Positions 7,587 through 15,799 of a stretch of DNA of 27,440 bases are shown piece after piece. Source of the DNA: CAZNQW01 sp964575225 (GTDB lineage: Bacteria; Chloroflexota; Anaerolineae; JAAYZQ01); the NCBI GenBank assembly GCA_964575225.1, contig CAZNQW010000022.1:1-27440 (forward strand), written 5' to 3'. The notes beneath the pieces are model-generated. The model saw only the letters and a list, made by a program, of their open reading frames with translations. It was not told where the DNA came from and ran no database searches. Each line of letters starts with the position of its first letter. The first letter of the stretch is position 1. Made by a program: the position numbers and the translations under genes.

Positions 7587-8293
7587 CCGAATCCCTGTAC
7601 CCACTGGACAGCTATTGCCGGGAATTTGACGCCGTGGTAACTGCCATCGAAGGCCAGACCGTGGCGCTGGATCGCTCCGCCTTTTACCCCGGCGGTGGGG
7701 GGCAGCCCCACGACACCGGCCTGCTCACCTGGGAAGGAGGCTCGGCCCAGGTTTCCAAGGTCAAACGGGTCGGCGATGAGGTGTGGCACACCCTGGCCGG
7801 AGATCCGCCGCCGGTGGGCACGCCGGTTCACGGCGCCCTCAATTGGGAGCGCCGCTACGCCCTGATGCGCACCCATACGGCGCTCCATGTGTTGTGCGGC
7901 GTGGTTTGGCGCGATTACGGCGCCTCGGTGACGGGTGGCAATATGGACCCGCTCCAGGGGCGCATGGATTTCGAGTTTGAAACCATGCACAAGGACCTGG
8001 TATCGGAGATCGAGGCCAGCGTCAATGCAGAAATCGCCGCGGGGCACGAGGTGCGTGTGGCCATCCTGCCCCGCGAGGAAGCGTTCCAGATCCCCGACCT
8101 GATTCGCACCAAGATCAACCTCCTGCCCCCTCAGATCGAGGAGGTGCGCACCGTCGATCTGGTGGGCCTGGACTTGCAGGCAGACGGCGGAACCCACGTG
8201 GCCAACACCCATGAGGTAGGCCGGGTGCGGGTGGTGGATTACAAGAGCAAGGGCGCCATCAACAAACGGATCTATATCGAGATCGACGATTAG
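7583..8293 (+). CDS. AlaX-type tRNA editing protein
   Basis: A 236-residue stand-alone relative of the alanyl-tRNA synthetase editing domain. It has the YPGGGGQPHDTG segment (35-46), the first zinc motif HTALH (His98, His102) and the second motif as DGGTHVANTHEVG. There the usual CGGTH cysteine is Asp201, while His205 is kept. Family role: hydrolysing mischarged tRNA (classically Ser- or Gly-tRNA-Ala) in trans. ATG at 7583 has AGGAGG six bases upstream and overlaps the previous stop. Its place between a T-box(Ile) leader and ileS suggests a role tied to isoleucine charging or translation quality under starvation, which is inference. The Cys-to-Asp change may alter metal binding. Confidence 0.88.
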   Translation: MTESLYPLDSYCREFDAVVTAIEGQTVALDRSAFYPGGGGQPHDTGLLTWEGGSAQVSKVKRVGDEVWHTLAGDPPPVGTPVHGALNWERRYALMRTHTALHVLCGVVWRDYGASVTGGNMDPLQGRMDFEFETMHKDLVSEIEASVNAEIAAGHEVRVAILPREEAFQIPDLIRTKINLLPPQIEEVRTVDLVGLDLQADGGTHVANTHEVGRVRVVDYKSKGAINKRIYIEIDD

Positions 8294-8443
8294 GACAGTG
8301 GTTTGCCTTGAGAAAACGGCCGGAGAGGAGGACAAAAGAGAGATGCAACCCCAAGACTGCGTATCATCTCCCTGCTCGATTACGAACTCCGAGATCGGCT
8401 TCTAGCAGATGGGGATTCTCAGCAAGATTTCGGAGGAGGAAAC

Positions 8444-11400
8444 ATGTTTCAACCTGTACCCAGCCAAGTAGACTTGATCCAGCAAGAACATGAGGTTCTT
8501 GCCTTTTGGGAAAAAAGCGATGCCTTTGGCAAGCTCCGCCAGAAGAACAAGGGGCATGCCCGGTTCTCGTTCATCGACGGGCCGATCACGGCCAACAACC
8601 CCATGGGCGTTCACCATGCCTGGGGGCGCACCTACAAGGACCTGTTCCAGCGGTACAAGGCTATGTGCGGCTATGACCAGCGCTGGCAAAACGGCTTTGA
8701 CTGCCAGGGGTTGTGGGTCGAGGTCGAAGTGGAAAAGCAACAAGGCTTCAAGACCAAAAAGGACATCGAGGCCTTTGGGCTGGCCGAGTTTGTGAACCTG
8801 TGCAAACAGCGCGTGTTGGAATACTCGGCCGTGCAGACCAACCAGTCGGTGCGGTTGGGCTACTGGATGGACTGGAACGACCAGGCCATGCTGCGCGAAC
8901 TCAAGGCCAAAATGGCCGAGGACCCCACCCAGATCATCACGGTTCAGGGCCCCCTGGGCCCTGTGACCGATTCGGTGGAGCAGATCGTGGGGCGCCTGGG
9001 ACTGCCCGAACTGGGCGGCAGCTATTACACCTTTAGCAACGAGAACAACTATAACATCTGGCAGGCCCTGAAAAAGTGCCACAACCACCAATGGATTTAC
9101 AAGGGCACCGACGTGATGCCCTGGTGTTCCCGCTGCGGCACCGGCATCAGCCAGCACGAGATCGTGACCGAGGGGTACATGGAACTCACCCACCCCAGCG
9201 TCTTTTTGCGCTTTCCGCTGCGGAACCGTCCGGGCGAAGACCTGCTCGTCTGGACGACCACACCCTGGACGTTGAGCAGCAACGTCGCCGCGGCCGTCCA
9301 CCCCGATCTGCCCTATGTGCTGGCCGAGCAAGGGGAGCACAAACTCTGGCTGAGCAAAGGCGCTGTGGCCAATGCCCTGCGCGGCGACTATGCGATCCTC
9401 GACGAAAAGCCCGGCTCCGAGTTGGAAGGCTGGACCTTTGATGGTCCCTTTGACGAGCTGCCCGCGCAACAAAAGAGCGGCGCGGCAGCGGCCCATCGCG
9501 TCATCCTCTGGGACGAGGTCGGCGAGGCAGAGGGCACCGGCATCGTCCACATCGCGCCTGGCTGCGGCGCCGAAGACTATGTGCTGGGCCGCGACCAGGG
9601 ACTGCCCATCATCGCCCCCTTGAACGAAGAAGGGGTCTTTGTGGCTGGCTTTGACTGGCTGACTGGAATCAACGTCCACGAGACGGCACGGCCCATCTTT
9701 GCCAACCTGGAGGAAAAGGGCATCCTCTACCGGCTCCAGGATCACACCCACCGCTACCCGGTGTGCTGGCGCTGCCACCAAGAGCTGGTGTTCCGGCTGG
9801 TGGACGAGTGGTTCATCAGCATGGGCGAGCCTCTGGACAAGCCTTACGCCCAGATCACGCCCGAGGAAAAAGAGACCCGCCTGCGCTACCAGATCATGGA
9901 ATCGGTGGAGGAAACCCGCTGGATTCCCGACTTTGGCTACGAGCGGGAAATGGACTGGCTGCGCAATATGCACGACTGGATGATCTCCAAAAAGCGCTAT
10001 TGGGGGCTGGCCCTGCCGATCTGGGAATGCCGGGAGTGCGGCTGGTTCGACGTTGTCGGCAGCGAGACGGAGCTAAAAGAGCGCGCCGTCGAGGGATGGG
10101 AGCAGTTTGAGGGGCATCCTCCTCACCGGCCCCACATCGACGCCGTCAAGATCCGGTGCGAAAAGTGCGGGGCGATGGCCAGCCGCATCCCCGACGTGGG
10201 CAACCCCTGGCTCGATGCGGGCATCGTGGCCTATTCCACCTTGCAGTATCGCCTCGACCGCGACTATTGGCGCAAATGGTTCCCGGCCGATCTCATCACC
10301 GAGAGCTTTCCCGGCCAGTTCCGGAACTGGTTCTACAGCATGTTGGCCATGAGCACCATCATGGAGCGCCGGGCCCCCTTCCGCACGGTGCAGACCTACG
10401 CCACCCTCTTTGCCGAGGACGGGCGCGCCATGCACAAGAGCTGGGGCAACTCCATCGAGTTTAACGACGCGGCCAATACCATGGGTGTGGACGTGATGCG
10501 CTGGATGTATTGCGCGCAAAAGCCAGAGAGCAACCTGCTCTTTGGCTACCAGCGGGCCGACGAAACGCGCCGTCGATTCCTCATCCCCTTGTGGAACGTC
10601 TATTCTTTCTTTGTAACCTATGCCAACCTCGACGGATGGCAGCCTGCCGACGTTCACAACACGACGCCCAAGGGGAATCTGTCGGATCTCGACCGCTGGA
10701 TCCTGGCCCGGTTGAACCAGGTCATCGCCCGCACCACCGAATGCCTGGACGCTTACGACCCCTTTGCGGCTACCCTGGTCATCGAGCCGCTCTTGGACGA
10801 TCTGTCCAACTGGTATGTGCGTCGCAGCCGGCGGCGTTTCTGGAAGAGCGAGCACGACGCCGACAAAGAGGCGGCCTATGCTACCCTGTACCATGTGCTG
10901 CTGACCCTGACCAAATTGCTGGCGCCCGCCATTCCCTTTGTCACCGAGGTCATGTATCAGAATCTGGCCCGCTCGGTGGACAAGACCGCGTGTGAAAGCG
11001 TGCACCACTGCGATTGGCCACGCGTGAACGAAAGCGCCATCGACCAAAAGCTTCTGGACCGGATGGCTCTGGCCCTGCAGATCGCGGCCTTGGGGCGCTC
11101 GGCGCGCAGCGCGTCGGGCATCAAGCTCCGCCAACCCCTGGCCCGAGCTCGGGTGTACGCCGGCAAGCAGGCCGTGGACCTGGGCGCGCTGGCGGCCGCC
11201 GTCGCCGAGGAGCTGAACGTCAAGGGCCTCGAGTTCGTCGAGCGAGAGGGAGACCTGGTCGAATATGAGATCGGCCTGTTGCCTCAAATTCTGGGACCCA
11301 AACATGGCAAGCGGTATCCCTTGCTCCGCCAAGCCGTGGCGGCCGCCGACGCATCCGCCCTTGCCCGGCAGTTCCAGGCCGGCCTCAACGCATCGGTGGC

Positions 11401-11800
11401 CCTGCCCGACGGCGGCCCAGAGGTCGAACTCTCGCCCGAAGAGGTCGAAGTGCGCCTCCACGGGCGCGAGGGCTATGCCGTCGCCGAGGAAAAGGGGATC
11501 GTGGTCGCCGTCGATGTTAACCTGACGCCCGAGCTGGAGCGCGAGGGGCTGGCCCGCGACCTGGTGCGCCGCATCCAGACCCTGCGCAAGGACGCTGACC
11601 TCCAGCTCGACGACCGAATCGTGACGTTCTACCAGGGCGGCGACCCGATCGCGACCGTGATGGAGGAATGGGCGGGATACGTCCAGGCCGAGACCCTCAG
11701 CGTCGAGCTGCAAGCCGGGCCCGTTCCTGACGATGCCGACCGACAGGACAGCTTTAAACTGGCAGAACATGCCGTAACTCTGGGCATCCGCCGAGCCTAG
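8444..11800 (+). CDS. ileS: Isoleucyl-tRNA synthetase (class I)
   Basis: 1118 residues. Charges tRNA-Ile with isoleucine in the cytoplasm. The Rossmann core holds GVHHAWG (56-61) at the HIGH position and MHKSWGNSIEF (about 664-674) at the KMSKS position, both divergent from the textbook forms. GFDCQGLWVE (84-93) is typical of IleRS. The CP1 editing domain has WTTTPWTL and HIAPGCGAEDY with the editing Asp. Zn-type CxxC pairs appear at WCSRCG, CWRCH, ECREC and CEKCG. An IleRS-typical SKKRYWGLALPIW and an anticodon-binding domain follow. A segment of about 45 residues (about 147-192) is inserted between MDWND and SYYTFSNENNY. ATG at 8444 has GGAGGAGG upstream. Valine or leucine enzymes are less likely, and the T-box specifier supports isoleucine. 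Confidence 0.95.
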   Translation: MFQPVPSQVDLIQQEHEVLAFWEKSDAFGKLRQKNKGHARFSFIDGPITANNPMGVHHAWGRTYKDLFQRYKAMCGYDQRWQNGFDCQGLWVEVEVEKQQGFKTKKDIEAFGLAEFVNLCKQRVLEYSAVQTNQSVRLGYWMDWNDQAMLRELKAKMAEDPTQIITVQGPLGPVTDSVEQIVGRLGLPELGGSYYTFSNENNYNIWQALKKCHNHQWIYKGTDVMPWCSRCGTGISQHEIVTEGYMELTHPSVFLRFPLRNRPGEDLLVWTTTPWTLSSNVAAAVHPDLPYVLAEQGEHKLWLSKGAVANALRGDYAILDEKPGSELEGWTFDGPFDELPAQQKSGAAAAHRVILWDEVGEAEGTGIVHIAPGCGAEDYVLGRDQGLPIIAPLNEEGVFVAGFDWLTGINVHETARPIFANLEEKGILYRLQDHTHRYPVCWRCHQELVFRLVDEWFISMGEPLDKPYAQITPEEKETRLRYQIMESVEETRWIPDFGYEREMDWLRNMHDWMISKKRYWGLALPIWECRECGWFDVVGSETELKERAVEGWEQFEGHPPHRPHIDAVKIRCEKCGAMASRIPDVGNPWLDAGIVAYSTLQYRLDRDYWRKWFPADLITESFPGQFRNWFYSMLAMSTIMERRAPFRTVQTYATLFAEDGRAMHKSWGNSIEFNDAANTMGVDVMRWMYCAQKPESNLLFGYQRADETRRRFLIPLWNVYSFFVTYANLDGWQPADVHNTTPKGNLSDLDRWILARLNQVIARTTECLDAYDPFAATLVIEPLLDDLSNWYVRRSRRRFWKSEHDADKEAAYATLYHVLLTLTKLLAPAIPFVTEVMYQNLARSVDKTACESVHHCDWPRVNESAIDQKLLDRMALALQIAALGRSARSASGIKLRQPLARARVYAGKQAVDLGALAAAVAEELNVKGLEFVEREGDLVEYEIGLLPQILGPKHGKRYPLLRQAVAAADASALARQFQAGLNASVALPDGGPEVELSPEEVEVRLHGREGYAVAEEKGIVVAVDVNLTPELEREGLARDLVRRIQTLRKDADLQLDDRIVTFYQGGDPIATVMEEWAGYVQAETLSVELQAGPVPDDADRQDSFKLAEHAVTLGIRRA

Positions 11801-11826
11801 AAGCGACGAATTCGTGCATGCCTAAC

Positions 11827-11850
11827 CGGGAGGGCGAGCCGCCTTTCCCG
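11827..11850 (+). other. Hairpin before the IleRS-like paralogue
   Basis: CGGGAGGGCG pairs with CGCCTTTCCCG around an AGC loop, with one bulged T (10 pairs). It contains the only GGAGG-like stretch before the start at 11861 and has no T-run after it. It could limit ribosome access or mark a processing site; it does not look like an intrinsic terminator. Confidence 0.4.
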
Positions 11851-11860
11851 ATCGTAATGG

Positions 11861-14467
11861 ATGACCATGTCTGAACAAACCGATTCTGCGATTAGCCTTG
11901 TCCGACTGGAAGAAGAAACGCGGCGGTACTGGCGGCGGGACCAAATACCCCTCTCAGGGCAGACCCGCCGCCAGCAGGGGCCGATGGCCCTTCTCTACCA
12001 GGAACCGCTCCAGGTGGTCGGCCAACCCTGGGCCCACCAGGTGCGGTTGTTGGCCACCGCCGATCTATGGGCCCGCTTTCGGTCCATGCGCGGCAATGCC
12101 GTTCAGTACCGAACAGGCTGGGCCACCCACGGGATGTCCGTCGAGTATGCAGTGGAGCAGAGCCTGGGAGCGGACACGGCCGACTATGGTCTGGAGGGGT
12201 TCAACGCCATCTGTCGCCAGGTGGCCCAAGAGGGAGTGGACCAGGGCCGGGTGTTGGCCGAGTGGCTGGGCGTGTGGCTCCAAGAAGAGGGCCTTTTTGA
12301 CCCGACGAGTCCGGCGTCCATCGGCGCCTGCTGGGCGGCCCTGCACCGCCTGTGGGACGCAGGTCGCCTGAGGCAGGAGATGCGGGTGGTTCCCACCTGC
12401 CCACGGTGCGCCACGCCCTTGTCGACGTCGGAGGCGGCTCAACACAGGGTGGAGGCCGAAGGGCAGTCCATCTGGCTGCGCTTGCCCTGGGGGGATGAAC
12501 CCGAGACCTATTTCCTGACCTGGACCGCCATGCCCTGGACTCTGGTGGGCATGGCGGCCCTCGCCGCCCATCCCGAGGCCAGCTATGTGCTGGTCGAATT
12601 GGAAAAAGAGGATGGGCAGCCGGACTCGCGCCTGCTAATGGCCGAAGCCCTGCTGGGGCAGGCCCCGTTCAAACCGGCGCGTATCCTCCGCCACCTGAGT
12701 GGACGCTCGCTGCGGGGCGCCCGCTATCGGCCACCCTTTACCTTTGTGCCCTTGCCCCAAGGGGCCGGGCGCGTGGTGCTGAGCAAAGAGGTCCCTCTGA
12801 ATCAAGGAACAGGCCTCATGCCCGTCGTCCCGGCCTTTGGCCCCCTGTCTCTGGCCCTGGCCCAGGAACACGACCTGCCGATCCCCGATCTGTTGGACGA
12901 CAACGGAAAATTCGGCGAAGAGGCGCGTCCCTGGCGGGGCCTCACTCCCCTCGACAGCGAGCCGTTTTTAGTGGAGGACCTGGAAGCCCGCGGCCTCCTA
13001 GTGAGGCGGGAACTCGGCTCGGTCACTCGGCGTCTGTGCCCCTACTGCGAGACACCCCTGTTGCCTCAGGCCCGACACACCTGGCTGGTCGACACGGAGG
13101 AGGGACCCTGGATCGTGGGGCGGGACCGCGCCTGGGCCACGCCTATGCCCATCTGGCAATGCGACCGCTGTCAAAAGCAAGTCTGCCTGGCGGGCCTGGA
13201 TGAACTGGCGCAAAAGACAGGGCAAGCGGTCGAGCAACTCGATCTCCATCGGCCAGAGATAGATGGGCTGGTATTCCCCTGCCAGGCGTGCAGCGGAACC
13301 ATGCGCCGCGTTCCAGATGTGATCGATGCTGCCTTTGAGGCAGCCGTCCTACCCTGGACCCTATTTCCTCAAGAGCTCGGCGCCGGAGCCGCCCTGGCCA
13401 TCGGCCTGGGGCGTAAAGACGACGGCTGGCTCGCCGATCTAGCGACCACAGCCAGCCTGCTTCGTGGCTCTGCCCTGGGGGGGCCATCCCTCGCGGTGCC
13501 GATGGGCCCGAGCGACTTGATGCACGACATCGACAGCAGAACCCCAGCCGATGCCTTCCGCTGGGCCACCTACACAGAGACCTCTCCCCTGCAGGCCGAG
13601 CGCGAGTTCCTGCAGCCACTGTGGGAACTGGCAGCGACGTCCCCTCCACTAGGCGGAGAGCAGAGGGCCGGGCCGGACGACGATTCGCAGATTCTCGACC
13701 GATGGATCGGGGCGCACCTGCACCAGACCAGCCAGGAGATCACGCAGGCCCTGGAGATCTGCGATGTGCGCCGGGCAGCCCGGGCGCTGAGCAGCCTTGT
13801 GGTCCATCTGACCCACTGGTATGCTCCCCTACGACCCGGGGGCGTCCCGGCGATCCTGGAACCGCTCAGCCGTCTTCTCGCGCCGTTTGTGCCTCACCTG
13901 GCAGAGGCGATCCGGCGCCACACGGGGGGCCGGGCCACGAGTGTGCACCTTGCCGACTGGCCTGCGGCCGACCCTGCCGCCGCCGACGCTCCCCTGCTGA
14001 GACAGATGGAGCAGGCCCTGTGCCTGGCTGCGTTGGGTCAGGCCGCCCGGCGCCGCACAGGCCTTCCGGCCGACCGGCTATTGCGGCGCGCCCGCATCGG
14101 CCTGCCGCCGGGGGAGGTTCCCCAAGAGGCCGTGCAAGCCCTGTGGGTCCGACTGCTGGGCGTGCACCGGGTCGAACAGTGCGACGATGGGATGGCCGAG
14201 GTGACCTGGAAACTGGACCTCAAGCCCGAGCGGATCGCAGGCCGGAGCGTTCCCCTGAAAGCGATTGACGCCAGCCTGACGGCCCTGGCCCCACAGGTCC
14301 GGGCCCGGCTGGCAGCCGAGCTATGGGAGGGGCGGAGTATCGGCCTGGAGGTCGACGGGCGGGCTGTGACCCTCCTGCCGGACGAGGTAGAGATTTCGGT
14401 CGAGGCCCAGCCGGGCTGGAGCGCCGCCGCCCGAGAGGGATGCATGGTCGCTCTGGAGATCGAGTAA
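11861..14467 (+). CDS. Degenerate IleRS paralogue, predicted catalytically inactive
   Basis: 868 residues that align along most of the upstream IleRS by eye. GQPWAHQVRLLATADLWARF (54-73) sits where IleRS has GVHHAWGRTYKDLFQRY, so the HIGH-type motif is gone. TWTAMPWTL (220-228) matches WTTTPWTL of the editing domain, but PVVPAFGPLSL (321-331) replaces HIAPGCGAEDY, losing the editing residues. Zn-type pairs are kept (CPRC 180-183, CPYC 393-396, CDRC 434-437, CQAC 474-477). Around 543-555 it reads SLAVPMGPSDLMH instead of HKSWGNS. The anticodon-binding helices (ILDRW onward) remain, and the C-terminal domain is shortened by roughly 90 residues. ATG 11861 or 11867 could be used; neither has a strong ribosome site. 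It lies 60 bases after ileS with no promoter seen, so it belongs to the T-box operon. Probably a tRNA-binding or IleRS-partner protein. Confidence 0.85.
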   Translation: MTMSEQTDSAISLVRLEEETRRYWRRDQIPLSGQTRRQQGPMALLYQEPLQVVGQPWAHQVRLLATADLWARFRSMRGNAVQYRTGWATHGMSVEYAVEQSLGADTADYGLEGFNAICRQVAQEGVDQGRVLAEWLGVWLQEEGLFDPTSPASIGACWAALHRLWDAGRLRQEMRVVPTCPRCATPLSTSEAAQHRVEAEGQSIWLRLPWGDEPETYFLTWTAMPWTLVGMAALAAHPEASYVLVELEKEDGQPDSRLLMAEALLGQAPFKPARILRHLSGRSLRGARYRPPFTFVPLPQGAGRVVLSKEVPLNQGTGLMPVVPAFGPLSLALAQEHDLPIPDLLDDNGKFGEEARPWRGLTPLDSEPFLVEDLEARGLLVRRELGSVTRRLCPYCETPLLPQARHTWLVDTEEGPWIVGRDRAWATPMPIWQCDRCQKQVCLAGLDELAQKTGQAVEQLDLHRPEIDGLVFPCQACSGTMRRVPDVIDAAFEAAVLPWTLFPQELGAGAALAIGLGRKDDGWLADLATTASLLRGSALGGPSLAVPMGPSDLMHDIDSRTPADAFRWATYTETSPLQAEREFLQPLWELAATSPPLGGEQRAGPDDDSQILDRWIGAHLHQTSQEITQALEICDVRRAARALSSLVVHLTHWYAPLRPGGVPAILEPLSRLLAPFVPHLAEAIRRHTGGRATSVHLADWPAADPAAADAPLLRQMEQALCLAALGQAARRRTGLPADRLLRRARIGLPPGEVPQEAVQALWVRLLGVHRVEQCDDGMAEVTWKLDLKPERIAGRSVPLKAIDASLTALAPQVRARLAAELWEGRSIGLEVDGRAVTLLPDEVEISVEAQPGWSAAAREGCMVALEIE

Positions 14468-14491
14468 AAGACCACCTCCGGCCGAGTCTGC

Positions 14492-14522
14492 GTCCACAGT
14501 GCTGGCGACGCCAGCTTCGGAC
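14492..14522. terminator. Hairpin between convergent operons
   Basis: GTCC/GGAC outer pairs enclose a perfect GCTGG-CGACG-CCAGC hairpin, in the gap between the IleRS-like gene and the convergent radical SAM gene. No T-run, so terminator function is tentative. Confidence 0.4.
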
Positions 14523-14546
14523 GGCCTACCTGCGCGCGTCTGCCGG

Positions 14547-15626
14547 CTAGAGCATGTCCCGAACCGCGCGCAACAGGGTGGGGACGTGGAGCAGCATGTT
14601 GGCATAGCTGGCATTGGCCATGGGGCAGGCGCACTCTCGCCCGGCGATGCTCCGGCGCAGCTCGCGCATCCGGCCCACCTCCTCGAACCAGATAGGCCGC
14701 AGATCGTAGCCCGTCTCGCGCAGGTTGCCCACCGGTTCGGCGCGGACGCAACAGGTCCACACGTCGCCGTTGGGTGCAATATGCCCACTGGCCCATCCCG
14801 CCTGGCAGGGGATCACCTGGGTCTGCTCCTGCAACACCCGCTTGGCGAGCTGGTAATACTGGGCGCGAAAGGCCTGGGTGAAACGGGCCAGCCCACGGGC
14901 CGGCACCGACCGGGCGCGCGCCGACAAATAGTCGGCAATGGGCGCATACTCCTCGGGCGCGGGTGTAATGTCCCAATCCACGGTATCCAGCTCGACCCGC
15001 TCCTCGGCGACCTCAGTGATGTAGGAATCGGGTTGCAGGAACTCGAGCCCCTCGACAATGTCACGGATGCGTTCGGTGTTGAACTTGGAGACGACGGTAT
15101 GGACGCTAAGGACCAGGTTCTTGTGCCGCGCCTGCAGCGATTTCAGCTCCTGCCAACTTTCCATGGCCCGCTGCCAGGTGCCGGGCACGTTGCGAATCCG
15201 GTCGTGCTCCTCGCCGATGCCGTCGAGGGAGAGATTGATGCCGATCTGGGAATGGGACGCCGCGGCGCAGATCTGGTCGACCTGGACGGCGATGCGCCGG
15301 GTCAGCAGGCCATTGGTGGGGATGGTGATGACACTGGGGCGGCACAATTCGGCCCCGGCGATCACCAACTCGTACAGGTCGGCCCGCAAAAAGGGCTCGC
15401 CCCCGGTAAAGGTCAGGTAAAAGGGCGTGTGGCCCAGATTGGAGAATATCTTGCGCCACTCCTCGACGCTCATGTCGTCGTTGGGCCGGCGCCACACACC
15501 GCAGGTCTCACAGCGGCTGTTGCACCGAAAGCTGACGCTGGCGACGAGGCTAAAGGGCAGCAGCTTGGGTCTTCCCAGTTGGTAAAAGCTCCCGTACAGC
15601 GGCAGCTTGGGCACGAGTTCGAGCAT
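14547..15626 (-). CDS. Radical SAM protein with SPASM-like C-terminus
   Basis: 359 residues. The radical SAM cluster motif is CNSRCETC (Cys35, 39, 42), followed by FTGGEPF (about 73-79) and further strand motifs such as IPTNGLL and NLSLDG. The C-terminal part has cysteines near 275, 293-294 and 333-335 (PCQAGW, WTCCV, RECACPMA) with PNGDVWTC, like the SPASM/twitch region that binds a second cluster in peptide- and protein-modifying enzymes. ATG at 15626 has AAGGAG upstream; the longer reading to 15728 includes the promoter and is rejected. The gene is alone, with no small peptide substrate nearby, so the target cannot be named. Cytoplasmic, oxygen-sensitive chemistry is expected. Confidence 0.9.
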   Translation of the reverse strand: MLELVPKLPLYGSFYQLGRPKLLPFSLVASVSFRCNSRCETCGVWRRPNDDMSVEEWRKIFSNLGHTPFYLTFTGGEPFLRADLYELVIAGAELCRPSVITIPTNGLLTRRIAVQVDQICAAASHSQIGINLSLDGIGEEHDRIRNVPGTWQRAMESWQELKSLQARHKNLVLSVHTVVSKFNTERIRDIVEGLEFLQPDSYITEVAEERVELDTVDWDITPAPEEYAPIADYLSARARSVPARGLARFTQAFRAQYYQLAKRVLQEQTQVIPCQAGWASGHIAPNGDVWTCCVRAEPVGNLRETGYDLRPIWFEEVGRMRELRRSIAGRECACPMANASYANMLLHVPTLLRAVRDML

Positions 15627-15660
15627 GGGTCTCCTTTTTGCACGAGTGTGTCTGCAAAAC

Positions 15661-15689
15661 AGGCTACCACGGGGGTCGGGATTTGTCAA
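15661..15689 (-). promoter_or_regulatory. Promoter for the radical SAM gene
   Basis: On the minus strand, a perfect TTGACA (15684-15689) and a weaker TAGCCT (15661-15666) with a 17-base spacer, ending 34 bases before the ATG. Confidence 0.6.
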
Positions 15690-15749
15690 CTGGGAATAGC
15701 AAAGATGGACGCTGCCTACCCCCCCCATAACGTGCCTTCTGCCGACAAT

Positions 15750-15778
15750 TTGGCGCCGTTGGGGAGCTGTGGTACAAT
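15750..15778 (+). promoter_or_regulatory. Promoter for the MBL/GDT1/ZIP gene cluster
   Basis: TTGGCG (15750-15755) and TACAAT (15773-15778) with a 17-base spacer, 21 bases before the ATG at 15800. It is divergent to the radical SAM promoter. Confidence 0.65.
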
Positions 15779-15799
15779 GCTGCCGAGAGGAAAAAACGC

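Noticed and set aside
8402..9973. 523-codon minus-strand frame antisense to ileS
   Set aside because: Lies opposite conserved IleRS motifs, and its sequence looks like a low-information shadow of GC-rich codons.
10073..11770. 565-codon minus-strand frame antisense to ileS
   Set aside because: Shadow of the GC-rich ileS reading frame; no family motifs or ribosome site.
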